Assembly (NCBI RefSeq): GCF_042186555.1
Contig: NC_133327.1
Coordinates: 332,244,626-332,308,625 of the forward strand
Direction: 5' to 3'
Source of the DNA: Aquarana catesbeiana
Taxonomy: Eukaryota > Chordata > Amphibia > Anura > Ranidae
DNA length: 64,000 bases
A model generated the notes under the pieces. The model worked only from the letters and a program-made list of their open reading frames with translations. It was not told where the DNA came from and searched no databases. The position numbers and the translations under genes were made by a program. This document shows positions 10,836-22,110 of the stretch, piece after piece (the first letter of the stretch is position 1; each line of letters opens with the position of its first letter).

Positions 10836-11902
10836 AATGCCAGGACAGTTCAAACCCCCCCAAATGACCCCATTTTGGAAAGTAGACACCCCAAGCTATT
10901 TGCTGAGAGGCATGTCGAGTCCATGGAATATTTTATATTGTGACACAAGTTGCGGGAAAGAGACAAATTATTATTTTTTTTTTTTTTTTTGCACAAAGTT
11001 GTCACTAAATGATATATTGCTCAAACATGCCATGGGAATATGTGAAATTACACCCCAAAATACATTCTGTTGCTTCTCCTGAGTATGGGGATACCACATG
11101 TGTGAGACTTTTTGGGAGCCTAGCCACGTATGGGACCCCGAAAACCAAGCACCGCCTTCAGGCTTTCTAAGGGCGTAAATTTTTGATTTCACTCTTCACT
11201 GCCTATCACAGTCTCGGAGGCCATGGAATGCCCAGGTGGCACAAACCCCCCCCAAATGACCCCATTTTGGAAAGTAGACACCCCAAGCTATTTGCTGAGA
11301 GGTATAGTGAGTATTTTGCAGACCTCACTTTTTGTCACAAAGTTTTGAAAATTAAAAAAAGAAAAAAAAAATTTTTTTTTTTGTCTTTCTTCATTTTCAA
11401 AAACAAATGAGAGCTGCAAAATACTCACCATGCCTCTCAGCAAATAGCTTGGGGTGTCTACTTTCCAAAATGGGGTCATTTGGGGGGGGTTTGTGCCACC
11501 TGGGCATTCCATGGCCTCCGAAACTGTGATAGGCAGTGAAGAGTGAAATCAAAAATGTACACCCTTAGAAATCCTGAAGGCGGTGATTGGTTTTCGGGGT
11601 CCCGTACGCGGCTAGGCTCCTAAAAAGTCCCACACATGTGGTATCCCCGTACTCAAGAGAAGCAGCAGAATGTATTTTGGGGTGCAATTCCACATATGCC
11701 CATGACCTGTGTGAGCAATATATCATTTAGTGACAACTTTGTGCAAAAAAAAAAAAAAAATAAATTGTCACTTTCCCGCAACTTGTGTCAAAATATAAAA
11801 TATTCCATGGACTCAACATGCCTCTCAGCAAATAGCTTGGGGTGTCTACTTTCCAAAATGGGGTCATTTGGGGGGGGTTTGTGCCATCTGGGCATTTTAT
11901 GG
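10836..11902. repeat. 1.07-kb near-perfect palindrome
   Basis: Two arms of about 530 bp meet at an A-run/T-run centre near 11366. Paired landmarks fix the dyad: GCTATTTGCTGAGAGG at 10895-10910 and 11287-11302 is mirrored by CCTCTCAGCAAATAGC at 11821-11836 and 11433-11448. Each arm contains two copies of a ~390-bp sub-repeat, and a further inverted-orientation copy follows at about 12204-12265. Many short frames on both strands come from this symmetry and are not genes. Confidence 0.85.
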
Positions 11903-12741
11903 CCTTCAAAACTGTGATAGGTAGTGAGGAGTAAAATCAAAAATGTACGCCCTTAGAAATCCTGAAGGCAGTGATTGGTTTTCGGGGCCCCGTATGCGGC
12001 TAGGCTCCCAAAAAGTCCTACACATGTGGTATCCCCATACTCAGGAGAAGCAGCTAAATGTATTTTGGGGTGCAATTCCACATATGCCCATGGCCTGTGT
12101 GAGCAATATATCATTTAGTGACAACTTTTTGTAATTTTTTTTTTTTTTTTTTTCATTATTCAATCACTTGGGACAAAAAAAATGAATATTCAATGGGCTC
12201 AACATGCCTCTCAGCAATTTCCTTGGGGTGTCTACTTTCCAAAATGGGGTCATTTGTGGGGGTTTTGTACTGCCCTGTCATTTTAGCACCTCAAGAAATG
12301 ACATAGGCAGTCATAAATTAAAGACTGTGTAAATTCCAGAAAATGTACCCTAGTTTGTAGGCGCTATAACTTTTGCGCAAACCAATAAATATACACTTAT
12401 TGACATTTTTTTTACCAAAGACATGTGGCCAAATACATTTTGGCCTAAATGTATGACTAAAATTGAGTTTATTGGATTTTTTTTAGAACAAAAAGTAGAA
12501 AATATCATTTTTTTTCAAAATTTTCGGTCTTTTTCCGTGTATAGCGCAAAAAATAAAAACGGCAGAGGTGATCAAATACCATCAAAAGAAAGCTCTATTT
12601 GTGGGAAGAAAAGGACGCAAATTTCGTTTGGTTACAGCATTGCATGACCGCGCAATTAGCAGTTAAAGCGACGCAGTGCCAAATTGTAAAAAGTGCTCTG
12701 GTCAGGAAGGGGGTAAATCCTTCCGGGGCTGAAGTGGTTAA

Positions 12742-13130
12742 AGAATGCAGATGTCAGGAGTACATAATGCAGAGAGGGTGGGGATCTGGAGAACTTAACA
12801 CACAGACTGCAAGTGTCAGGAGTATGAAACATGAGAGTAAGGAGGTCAAGAATGAAAAACACAAAGAGTGCATAGATCAGAACTGCATACCATACAGAGT
12901 ACAATTTCCCTCAAGCCTGAATTCCCCCAGTACAGATTTCCCCTACAGCCCTGAGTCCCAGCACACTCTCCAGTACAAACCACCCTCCCAGCCCATCACA
13001 TCAGTACAGCACCTCAGTACAGATTCCCCCTCCCACCTTAGTCCCTCAGTGTTTACTTCCGCAGTACAGACCTCCTTCCCCAAGCAGAGATCCCCTCGGT
13101 ACAGGTCCCCCCCGAAACCCAAATAAGGCA
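12742..13130. repeat. Degenerate CAGTACAG minisatellite, right flank of the TTAA insertion
   Basis: CAGTACAG or close variants recur at about 12929, 12973, 13001, 13013, 13060 and 13099 with irregular spacing, in a proline-codon-like CCTCCC background. Upstream, GGAGTACATAATGCAGAG repeats the motif found left of 6852. The 175-codon frame at 12599-13126 crosses from the element into this tract and shows no domain. Confidence 0.5.
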
Positions 13131-14182
13131 GTCATTACTTCAGTACCACACAAAAGATGTCAAGTTATCTGTCATTAGCAGAACCCATGTTTGAATGTTT
13201 CCATAAATATATTTCTCCATTCTTCAGGGCTCCAGCTAATTTTGCATTTTAAAGTGACAATAAAAAAACTATGTATATAGTATTTTTTAGAAACTAGAAT
13301 TGTTTGATTATTGATGTACATTGTGCATTCCACATGAACACAATGTAGAGTACATGAGGTATATGTCCCTGTGGGAGCTGCTCATAGATAATAACATAAA
13401 TCTTTTGCAAAGCCTATCTATTTCATGTAGTTATTTCAAGTCTTTTATATTTCTGAAATATGCAATTCAAGCAAGGAGAGTCTTGCTGAAATTTGTTTCA
13501 AAGTTCTACAGTAATTGTTGAAATGTAAACTGAAAATGACTGCAAAAATCTTCTGCCTTAAGCAACAAACCCAATTTTATGCTTGTTATCATGATTATCT
13601 GACATGTATATTGCAATGCAGCATGTGATAGCATATAGGGTTGGTAATTATACAATTTTGTTTATGTTTAATAAAATTTTATACAAGGTATACGCCATAA
13701 AATATACATGGAGACCTTTGCTAATTTAGCGTTCCTTGTAAATAATACAATGCAGTTTTAAATATTTTGTCTATAGAACCAATCCTCTGTATTCCATTAT
13801 CAGCAACAAATGATCAAATTCATTCTTAATCCTGTTTTATTCTCTTTTTGTTTCTTCCTGAATTTTTAAAACATATAAAATATCACAACATCAGATACAA
13901 AACATTGAACATAAACAAGATAGTATTGTAAAGATAGGTTTATTACTTATTAGCTTGCAAGGTTGGGTGTATCTTGCATCTACTTCAGCATCCAATAAAG
14001 GTTTAGATTAAAGATATGTTCTCTGACTAGCAGGATATCAATAATTCATTCTAGCCACTCCCCTGTAGTGACTTGAAAGTCTTCCATCCTCCTAATCTCT
14101 AATGTATACATAGAGCCAGTACACTGGGAGGGGGTATTAGGGTGAGCTGAGCTGCTGTCTTGAACAACTTCAGTGCTTCTAC
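13131..14182. other. Unassigned AT-rich stretch
   Basis: No open frame with recognisable motifs, no obvious repeat ends and no structured RNA were seen. It is possibly unique intergenic or intronic sequence. Confidence 0.4.
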
Positions 14183-14631
14183 TTTTTTTTTTTTTTGTTC
14201 AATACATTTTTATTGTTTTCAGTGAAATCATATATAGTATAGGTACTCCGAAAGTTTGGCTGGTCACTAGCCACATTTAAGCAATGACATTGACCAAATA
14301 TGGCCATGATGACTATATTTGGTGAAATATGTCACTACTATCCCTTCCCCTTATATAACTGATAATAACTCAGGGAGCTGTCATTTGGTGAGCATTACCC
14401 TCTCGATTGGTTGTGTATGTTGGGTATATTGGGTTTTTCATTTTGGCAAGTCGGCTGAAATTGTGATTGCACAGACCCCACAAAAGGTTTTTCTTTTATA
14501 AATGTCAGTGCTTTAAAAAAATCACTGCTTCAAGCCAAATTCAATTTTTTATTGTTTGTATGTTTGCACTGGTACTTGTTCCTCAGGGCAGTGCCTACTC
14601 CACCCACATGATATCCTTTATCCTTTACCAA

Positions 14632-15060
14632 TTAGTCCCCTGCCTGCCAACCTGATACGAAACCCACTTGATCTGTAAAAATAAGATTGATTAGGAATAA
14701 GTTTTCTCTTTTGGCCAATATCTTACCTAGTAACTTAACGTGCATATGCATCAACCAAATAGTGAAATAATTTCTCCAAGAGGTATGATAAGGTTGAAGT
14801 TTTGTGAGCATACAAATGGTCAACAGTAGAGAATGCCATCCCAATGAAATGGCGAGTTGGAAATAAATTGATTAAACATTTTCATAACAAAAGAAAAGAG
14901 AATATCTGATATTTTTTTTTAAAATTGGAGACAGTCTAGCATCTGGGCCTGGACTTTGCAGGAACATTAGTTGTGAAAAAATGCTTCAGCTGCCTAGTGG
15001 TCCACAGGGTCAGAGCTCTTAGTATACTTTTTTAACTCAGTTTGAAGTATTTAAAAAATT
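14632..15060 (-). pseudogene. L1-type ORF2 reverse-transcriptase fragment
   Basis: The best block is KLLGKILAKRENLFLINLIF followed by TDQVGFVSGWQAGD (about 14640-14745). It matches the RT segment in which KILA.RL...L..LI..DQ.GF..GR...D precedes the catalytic motifs. Upstream, SPGPDARLSP (about 14935-14965, another frame) corresponds to the GKSPGPDG motif. At least three frameshifts and several stops separate these pieces. The YADD box and everything after it are missing. It is part of the LINE 14183-17530. Confidence 0.6.
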
Positions 15061-15384
15061 TTGGCTGGGATGGTCATAAAATGACCAATCCCTGCTTGTA
15101 GTTGGAAGGGTTTATGACTTTTATCACTAGTCTGACCACTAGGAAGGGGGTCTAGTTTGTTACCTTTAAGGTTAAACCTGTGTTTGGTCCAGAGTAAATG
15201 ACAATCCACCAAGTGGGATAGGCATACTGTAGATTGAGCTCAGTGTTGAGGCTAAAGAGATGTGTTCTGCTATTGGGGGAGAGGTCATTCTGAAATGCCT
15301 AGAAAGATATAGGGAAATCTGCCTCATGTGTTTTGATACAGAATTCTTTATTTTTATTTTCTTGAGAGGCTAACTGTAACTTTG

Positions 15385-15930
15385 TGTGCTTCCCAAACTG
15401 TTACAAAGGAGTGTACCTGTCAATAAAGGTTCATTCTTATGCACAGAAGAATGGTTCGTGGCCATATGACAGGTGTCTAAACATGCGTGAACAAATGCGT
15501 GGGAGCTTGAACGAATGTGCAAGCCCACACAAATGCTAGACAGGCTATTTAAACTGCACTAGGGCCTGGTGTCAGTGCCATTTAGTCTAATGCGTTTCTG
15601 AAACATCTGAATATCTGTTCCTGTATTGCTTATCCGTTGCCGACCTGATCCTGCTCCTTACTCTATTTGAACTCTGCCTGCACCAACCCCTGGCTTGCCT
15701 CTGGAGTCTGCTTCTGTCTCATTCCTCTGCTCAATTGCCTTAATGTTACCGATCTTGGCCTGATCCCTGACTACTCTCCTGCCTGTTGCCTGAACTTGAT
15801 CTGCTTGCTTGTTGCGGGCCCAGACTGTCTGACCCTGTCTTGTGTCTGATTCATACTGCACCTGCTGTCCGTGCTCTTCCCTCTACTCTGAGTCTCCATG
15901 TCATATATGTGTATCAGGCAAAGAAGGTGT
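15385..15930 (+). other. Possible LTR-like fragment inserted in the LINE
   Basis: The stretch from about 15500 is rich in CTGCCTG, CCTGACC and CTCTGC-type strings (for example CTTGCCTCTGGAGTCTGCTT). This is the texture I associate with gypsy-type LTRs in amphibians. No TG...CA ends, second LTR or primer-binding site were found. It occupies the excess space between endonuclease and RT of the surrounding LINE, so it is likely a later insertion. Confidence 0.3.
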
Positions 15931-15959
15931 CACCCTTAATTGATAATCATTCAAACAAT

Positions 15960-16175
15960 CTATCCCCCAAAGATGGCTGCTTGGAAAAACCAAGCCTTGT
16001 TTTAAAATAAAAATGGCTGAAACGCCGGTAAGCCTCACAGCCTGATTTACATAACATGGCTGACTGACCCATATGCAAACCACGTTTGCAAGGTTGAAAA
16101 TGGCCATCCTTTAGCTCCAAGACTAATTTTAGGATTAGAAATGGCTGCTGGAAATATGGCCGACCGAGTCCCTAT
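15960..16175. other. Cluster of ATGGC(T/C)-type motifs
   Basis: Six ATGGC cores occur in about 190 bp: AAAGATGGCTGC, AAAAATGGCTG, AACATGGCTG, AAAATGGCCATC, GAAATGGCTGCTGG and ATATGGCCGACC. The AA(G/A)ATGGC(G/T)GC form resembles the YY1 binding consensus. No gene or CpG island is recognisable nearby, so a regulatory role is only a possibility. Confidence 0.3.
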
Positions 16176-16989
16176 AGGTACTCTATTTGTGGCTGTAGAT
16201 AAATATGAAGCACCTTGGAGGGGGGGGGGGCGCAACAAAAAGGGGGGTTTCACAATTAGAAACAAGATTGATTTATAAACTAAAAATTTATAGTCAATAT
16301 GGTATGAATGTGGAATTGGATATTAATTCATTCATTAACAATGCACCAACCATTATGTTCAGGCCATAGTCTACCAGTATAAGTAATTTTTTGGATTATA
16401 AATGATATTAAGATCTGTTTTATAATATCTAGGTATGTCCTTTATTTCATCCAGCTGGTCATATGTGAGTAGTTTTAACCATTTGTTTTATTAAAAGTTC
16501 TTTTCTGATTTACACTATATAGACTTTTTTCATCTTGATTTTATGGTGATACTCTGCATTGGCATTACTGTCATGTATCTAAAGATATTCCCGAAGAATC
16601 TGTGGTTCCTAGAGGTCCAGTATATCGTGGCAGGATACTGCATCTGACTCTGTAATAGAGTGCACTGGTTCTGGTAAGGGTTCATCTTTTCATTGGTGGT
16701 GGACCACGTGGTGAATCTGGAATACTGGTAAAATTATATCCTCTGTCACTTGGTGGTGTACACATTTCTGGATTGGGACCATTGTTACTACTATATGTAC
16801 TACTATTGGACATTTTGGTCACTTTCTTTGGTTCAGCTGAGCACATATTTGATATAAGAGAGGCCTGCCTCAATGCTTCAGGCTCCTGGGAGAGCCTTGT
16901 AATGGAAAAACAACCCCTGGGTCAGAAAGTGATGTGTCTCACAGAGACCAAGGCATTTCTCTCTTTTACGGTAGTACCAGGACAAGTAT

Positions 16990-17525
16990 CAAGCTCATGG
17001 CATTATGATCTGCCCATGAATTCCAGCATATAGAGGCAGAAAATACCCAATCTAAGGAAAGGAATTGTGATAATTTGAGTAAAATATATAGGTTTCTTTG
17101 ACAAGATGTTATTCCCTGCAAGCATCCAGCAAATTATAGCACCAGTGTCCCTTAGCATGAGTGTCAAGCACTTGGAACAGACAGTAAAAAAGCCTATTTG
17201 TCCAGAGTTTGGGGCAACATTGTACCAGAAGTATTATTGATTGAGCCCATAAATAGCAGGAATCTGCTTCCTGGATCCGTGATCTGTTTGTTACAAAATA
17301 AATGCACAAATCATCAAAAGGCTATAAGGACTTCCTTTTGTTTCATCTTATCTGATGCAGTTTAAAATTGAGCTTAAAAGGATTGCAAAAAAGTAGGAGT
17401 AATTTCCTGACAAAAGTGGGTTTCCTATAACCAGAAAGTGTCTGCATGGTCCCTAAAGTATTAAAAAGCTTTTACTCTTTTGTTAGGTTGAGTAAACCCT
17501 TGTGTGTTTGAAGAGATAACAGTTA
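16990..17525 (-). pseudogene. L1-type ORF2 endonuclease fragment
   Basis: The apurinic-like endonuclease of L1-type LINEs nicks target DNA. Recognisable minus-strand blocks in order are PNKRVKAF (about 17480), ETHFCQEITPTFL (the QETH active-site block, about 17400), KEVLIAF (about 17340), ITDPGSRFLLFMGS (about 17250-17290), and ADHNAMSLIL (the SDH-type terminal motif with A for S, about 16993-17010). The middle part with the GDFN-type motif is scrambled. Stops and frameshifts occur throughout, so this is an old dead copy. The match rests on the order and spacing of motifs. Confidence 0.6.
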
Positions 17526-17530
17526 ATGAC

Positions 17531-18896
17531 ATTGACAAATTCACAACAGTATTAGGGGTGTGAAGGGCCTGGCAATTGTAGGTTAACTGCACCTATAGAA
17601 GCAGAGAATAGGGGAGTTTAAAGAAAGGGTTGAGAGAAGAGGACAAGGATAGGCAGAGAAGGAAGAGGTGAGAGTAAAAGGTGGGTTAAAATTGTGAGGA
17701 AAAAAAAAGATCAGAAAGTAGAATGAGGGCATGAGCAGTATTTGTAAAGGGTTTAGGAGGGGATAAATAGGGTAGGTGTTAGAAAAAAGAGAAGTGTTAT
17801 ACTATTAGTACAGTTACCAGTCTGGACCCAGGAAAAAAGCAGAGTCTAAACCCGTACATGAAACATGGGGAAACCAATCAGAGTAAGGGGCCAAACTAAA
17901 ATGCTTAATGTGCAAAAAAGTGGCCTTTGTAGCAAGGAGCACTGGAAGGGCAACGTATGTCAAACAAATATAAAGAGATTTCCAAGCTCAAACTTACCAA
18001 CCAGCCAGCGACCAATAAAATTGACTTGTCTAACAATATGCGTTAAGAACAGGGGTTTAGTTGCACACATTTGCAAATACATGCGTAAGCTGCGGGCTCT
18101 GCAAAGGCACCCTGTTTCCTGCAGTCCCTAACTACTGAAAGTCTCTATCTTGGAAGCACATGCATTTATAATGGATAGGTAGGGGACAGGTGAGCCTGGA
18201 AGGAGCCACCTCTCCTTAAAGGTACAGGGTCACACTGAACACCCAGCACATAGCACTAATTAATGTGGAATCATAATGCAGTTGCGTGTTGAAACAGAGA
18301 ACAAAAACTAGACAATATAGAAACTATTTAAGTGAATTTCTGGGGCTAGCCATCTCAAAGAGTAAATCCCCATAGCATTTGTTTAATATTACTAGTTGAG
18401 ATAATGCCAGAACTGGGTGTCTAAGTTGCTGGATATGTGAAGGCACATGAATGATATTCAAAGATAACATACCAGCCTTTGGGAAAGGAATAATTCAAGG
18501 TTGGTCTACCCACTTAAGTCATGCAAACAGAATGTAACAGCAAAGTAAGTAAACATATTCATAACTAAATACCTAGACCAATTCATGCTGGGACACAGCC
18601 CCAGCCAGGGGTGACCGAATGTGAGCCCCAAGCAAAACCAGTCTCAGAAGAATCTAATTAACTAAAGACCCAATAAAACATAAAAACTTTTCATAGACTG
18701 GCTCTCACACAAGCTAGTCTGGCCAATAATACAATCAAGCCTCTGCTGCTAAAACATGCCATTTTACTATGGTAACAATTGTTCCAATGTCACATCCTAA
18801 AGGAAATGGAATCCAGAGGATGACAGAGACTGCTGTAAAATTTGAAGATTAATTGATTCATGGTTTCTTCAGCTACTGAAATCATTGAGGATTTGT
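17531..18896. other. Unassigned stretch upstream of the decayed LINE
   Basis: This could contain the inter-ORF region and ORF1 of the minus-strand LINE, but no ORF1 motif was recognised. AG-rich sequence runs at about 17620-17780. No supported gene was found. Confidence 0.35.
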
Positions 18897-19665
18897 TTAA
18901 CCAGTTCAGCCCCGGAAGGTTTTACCCCCTTAATGACCAGGCCGATTTTTGCGATACAGCACTGCATTACTTTAACTGACAATTGTGCGATGCTGTGCCC
19001 AAATAAAATTTATGTCCTTTTTTCCCACAAATACAGCTTTCTTTTGGTTGGATTTGATCACCTCTGCGATTTTTATTTTTTGTGCTATAAACAAAAAAAG
19101 AGCGCCAATTTTGAAAAAAAAAAAACATATTTTTTACTTTCTGCTATAAAACACATCCAATAAAAAAATGTAAAATATTAAATGTCTTCATCAATTTAGG
19201 CCAATATGTATTCTGCTACATATTTTTGGTAAAAAAGACCCCAATAAGCGTATATTGATTGGTTTGTGCAAAAGTTATCCCGTCTACAAACTATGGGATA
19301 TTTTTATGGCATTTTCTTTATTTTTTACTAGTAATGGGGATCAGTGAATTTAAGCGGGACTGCGACATTGCGGCAGAAAAATCGGACACCTAACTGACAC
19401 TTTTTTGGGAACCAGTGACATTATTACAGTGATCACTGCTAAAAATATGCACTGTTACTGTACTAATGACGCTGACAGGGAAAAGGTTAACATCAGGGAC
19501 GATCAAAGGGTTAACTGTGTGCCTAGCTGGTGCTTGCTAACTGTGTGGGGGTTGCTCTGACTGGATAAAGACAGAGATCAATGTTCCTGCTTAGCAGTAA
19601 CACAAGATCTCTATCATCTGTCCTGTCAGAATGGCGATCTGCCTTGTTTACATAGGCAGATATTT
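18897..19665 (+). mobile_element. TTAA-family element, left end intact, right end lost
   Basis: Begins with TTAACCAGTTCAGCCCCGGA at the TTAA 18897-18900. It continues through CAGCTTTCTTTTGGTTGGAT, TTTTTTGTGCTATAAAC, CCAATATGTATTCTGCTACA and GATCACTGCTAAAAATATGC, the shared interior of this family. The matching right TTAA is not present, and similarity fades after about 19665. No transposase is encoded. Confidence 0.8.
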
Positions 19666-19849
19666 CTATGTGTGAATTGAGTTTAATGCCTTTTAATGTG
19701 GCATTTAATGAGCATTTGCAAGAAAATACCCCAAAACAGCATAGTGATTTGACAGTTGCAGGATCATAGGGGATATTTAGAGAAATTATATCAACACCTA
19801 AATACCGCATACGAGATGCTTTTGTGAATGGAACCCCTAGACTTTTTTC

Positions 19850-20160
19850 ACAGATTCTGAGACTGACCTCAACCATGCTGAACACGCTTGGAATTATTTG
19901 GAACACTGTTTGCAGCAATCTTGTCCAAAGTCAGTGTCTGATCTTACAAATGCTCATTTGAAGGACCACAGACTACCACAGGCACAAAAGCTTGTGGGAA
20001 GTCTTTTCTTAACAGTGGAGGCTGTTTTAGCTGCAAATGTTGGGGGGCAATGGGGGAACAATGCCAGTTGTTTTAAAGGTAATGGCTTTGAAATGGAATG
20101 CCCAACAAGTTTATGCAAGTGTGATGCTCAGTTGTCCACAAGCAGAGTGTATGACAATAG
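19850..20160 (+). pseudogene. Tc1-like transposase C-terminus with degraded right end
   Basis: Tc1/mariner transposases are DDE enzymes that insert at TA. The plus strand encodes the last part: DLNHAEHAWNYLEHCL (the DLNPIE..W block carrying the third catalytic Glu), then LTNAHLKDH and VEAVLAANVGGQ (the usual VEAVIAAKGG tail). After the tail, GATGCTCAGTTGTCCA resembles the GTCAGGTGTCCAATACTT end of fish/frog Tc1 elements. Everything upstream of the third catalytic residue is missing. The frames are broken, so this is a dead fragment. Confidence 0.65.
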
Positions 20161-20169
20161 CCTAGCCAT

Positions 20170-21714
20170 ATGATCACTTTATAGAGCAACAAAATATTAG
20201 TACAGTATATTAGTAGTCACCTGTCATGGCAACTGCCCAGTGCAAAATATTAAACTTCAATTACAACACAAATGATCTTGGAATGCACTCCTTAGCTGGA
20301 CCCACATATAATTTAATGAAGGAGTAACATCTAAATGTAGTAGGTTCCTAGTAACAATCACAGAACCCATGTCTCAACAGTTCCTTTATTCACACCTCTG
20401 ACAGCTGGTGCAGTTAGCCCGGGCCATTTACACATTATTCTAGTGTTTTTAGATATGTTTGAAGGATGCAGGACCAACAACACTGCAAGTACAGCATGCT
20501 GATTAGTTTAGTAATGCTGTTTGCGAGATATTGAAGAATTTGAAATAATTTTAAGACATTCTACTAACTCAAATTGAAACTATATATTTTATTTGTAATA
20601 TTATAATATTGGCTTTGAAATGTTATAATTATGTTCTAATTTCAAATGTGCATTTTATATAGCTCATGGTTGTTTTTTAGAATCCTTTGTCAATAACAAA
20701 AATAAAAAATGATTCTGCAGCAGCTAAGCCTTTGATTAATTAATATGCATTGACAGCTGCTCTATGCTTATCTTAGATGCACAGTGTAGTGCTCTGACTT
20801 TAACAATGTAGAATATAGTAAGGATGAGTGACGTCCCTATGGTATCAACTCTAGAATGTCAAGCTTAGTGTATTTCTTATTCATTTTGAGGAGCTTCTAT
20901 TGAGCAGTTAGTTTTAAGGAAAACTTACAACAAAATGGTTATGTAAGTGAGGAAATATTTCAAAATGTCATCACTGTAATGAGTATTCTAAAGTTAGAAA
21001 TATAGCTATCCAATACAATAAAGTAGGTTATGGTTGTTTTTGTCACTCACACTTAATGGACTATAAAAATGTCTTAGAAGGGAGATTAAAAAGCAATGAG
21101 ATTTACATTTTAGGACCTGCTATGTATATGCACTAAATCATAAAAACAGGAGAATGGTAGCTGCGTAATCCATTTGAAACCTACAGTTCTTTAAGTAAAT
21201 GCAAGAAATGAAGGGCTACACATTGATGACCTCACTCAAACTAAAAAGCTTTACTAAACCACGTATTTACGCTGCAAAGCAATCCTGAGAACCACCCCTC
21301 ACTGACATGTCCCACCCTTACACAATTATTTGACCAGTATAGGCATAGTAGCTCGAAACTTTGGATTATCTATCTGAGTAATCATCCACCCCATCCCCAC
21401 TGACTGAACTCCCAAGTTTGCAACACCTGAGCTTGCGGAGGGGGGAAGTCACCCCCACTGGGAGAAGAAAGTAATTATTGCTAGTGGCTATAGCAGAGAT
21501 AATCACAGGTAAAACCTGGCATACTGTTTGTACCCAAGTTGATCAATCAATCAACTTGGTACATTCAGCCTGCCCATACACTGTAATGAGATTCAAACCC
21601 TGTATAGCCTGCTTAAGCCCTTTTCCATCTCCCCTTTTCCATTTCCTGGCAAATTCAGCTTTCTATGCCCAACTTGCAAGATAAAATGTTTAATTACCTG
21701 TGTTAAAACAGCAT
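20170..21714. other. Unassigned stretch
   Basis: No motif-bearing frame, transposon end or structured RNA was recognised. It forms the left flank of the gypsy element. 21715-21719 (AATTC) is the presumed left target-site duplication. Confidence 0.4.
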
Positions 21715-22068
21715 AATTCTGTCAGGAGTCTGCTGTGGTAGTGAGCTATTGTAGATCGGCAACTCAGGGTTCCCCAGGGTGTGAAGTCTAAGCCCCAGCC
21801 TGCTTCTTCACCAGGGCCTCTGACGGTGGGGATGGACTTGTAGCAAGCTGGAACCAGGTCGTGGCCCCCAGGTACGCCTAGCCGAGGATGAAGAGACCAC
21901 TTACCATGCAGAGTATAAGCAGCAGGCAAAAGGGAATCCAGAAGACAAGCTGAGATCAGGGTGGGCAGCGAACAAGCACAGATGGTAAACAAAGCTGGGG
22001 TCAGTAAACAGGTGGTGAGACACAGAATGGACAAGAGGTATGTAAATGGGAGCTTAGAGAACTATGAA

Positions 22069-22079
22069 GTTGCTCGGGC
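22069..22079 (-). promoter_or_regulatory. Predicted mRNA 5' end (start of R), complementary to the primer site
   Basis: The minus strand reads GCCCGAGCAAC starting at 22079, 31 nt downstream of the first T of the TATA box. It is complementary, with one mismatch and one bulge, to GTTTGCTCAGGC found directly after the 5' LTR (26440-26451). That is the arrangement used for self-primed reverse transcription in Tf1 and predicted for sushi-like elements. Confidence 0.6.
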
Positions 22080-22102
22080 AATGTGGGTTACACTGAGCAT
22101 GT

Positions 22103-22110
22103 CTTATATA
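22103..22110 (-). promoter_or_regulatory. LTR TATA box
   Basis: TATATAAG on the minus strand in the left LTR, 31 nt upstream of the predicted R start. The corresponding region is deleted from the 5' LTR, so this copy has no promoter of its own upstream of gag. Confidence 0.65.

Larger units (their letters stand above)
6852..12741 (+). mobile_element. 5.9-kb TTAA-bounded piggyBac-derived composite element
   Basis: Bounded by TTAACCACTTGCCGACC at 6852 and the reverse of TTAACCACTTCAGCCCC ending at 12741. TTAA is the target duplicated by piggyBac transposases. Order inside: GC-rich left terminus; a tandem array (7751-8823); remnants of a piggyBac transposase ending in its cysteine-rich tail (to 9262); an A/T-rich middle whose 9775-10790 part resembles the right half of 50079-51518; a 1.07-kb palindrome; and a right terminus shared with many TTAA elements in this window. 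CAAGTGGTTAG at 10780-10790 looks like a further, decayed TTAA end, so the block may be nested elements rather than one. The reading frames are broken, so it is not autonomous. Confidence 0.7.
14183..17530 (-). mobile_element. Heavily decayed L1-type LINE with internal insertions and deletions
   Basis: On the minus strand, endonuclease text (about 16990-17525) is followed by reverse-transcriptase text (about 14630-15050), then a poly(A) end (15 T on the plus strand at about 14183-14197). ACATTTTTATTGTTTTCA follows it, resembling the LINE end at 43560. The endonuclease-to-RT gap is roughly 1.9 kb, longer than the usual 0.7-0.8 kb. This implies about 1 kb of later DNA (15385-16260 and nearby). 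RT to tail is only ~0.45 kb, so most of the ORF2 C-terminal half is deleted. Confidence 0.6.

Noticed and set aside
12599..13126. 175-codon open frame
   Set aside because: It crosses from the end of a TTAA element into a degenerate CAGTACAG minisatellite. It has a low-complexity Ser/Pro tail and no recognisable domain.
16682..16873. 63-codon Ser/Pro-rich minus-strand frame as a possible exon
   Set aside because: It lies within the decayed LINE span, has no recognised similarity, and no convincing splice sites were seen.
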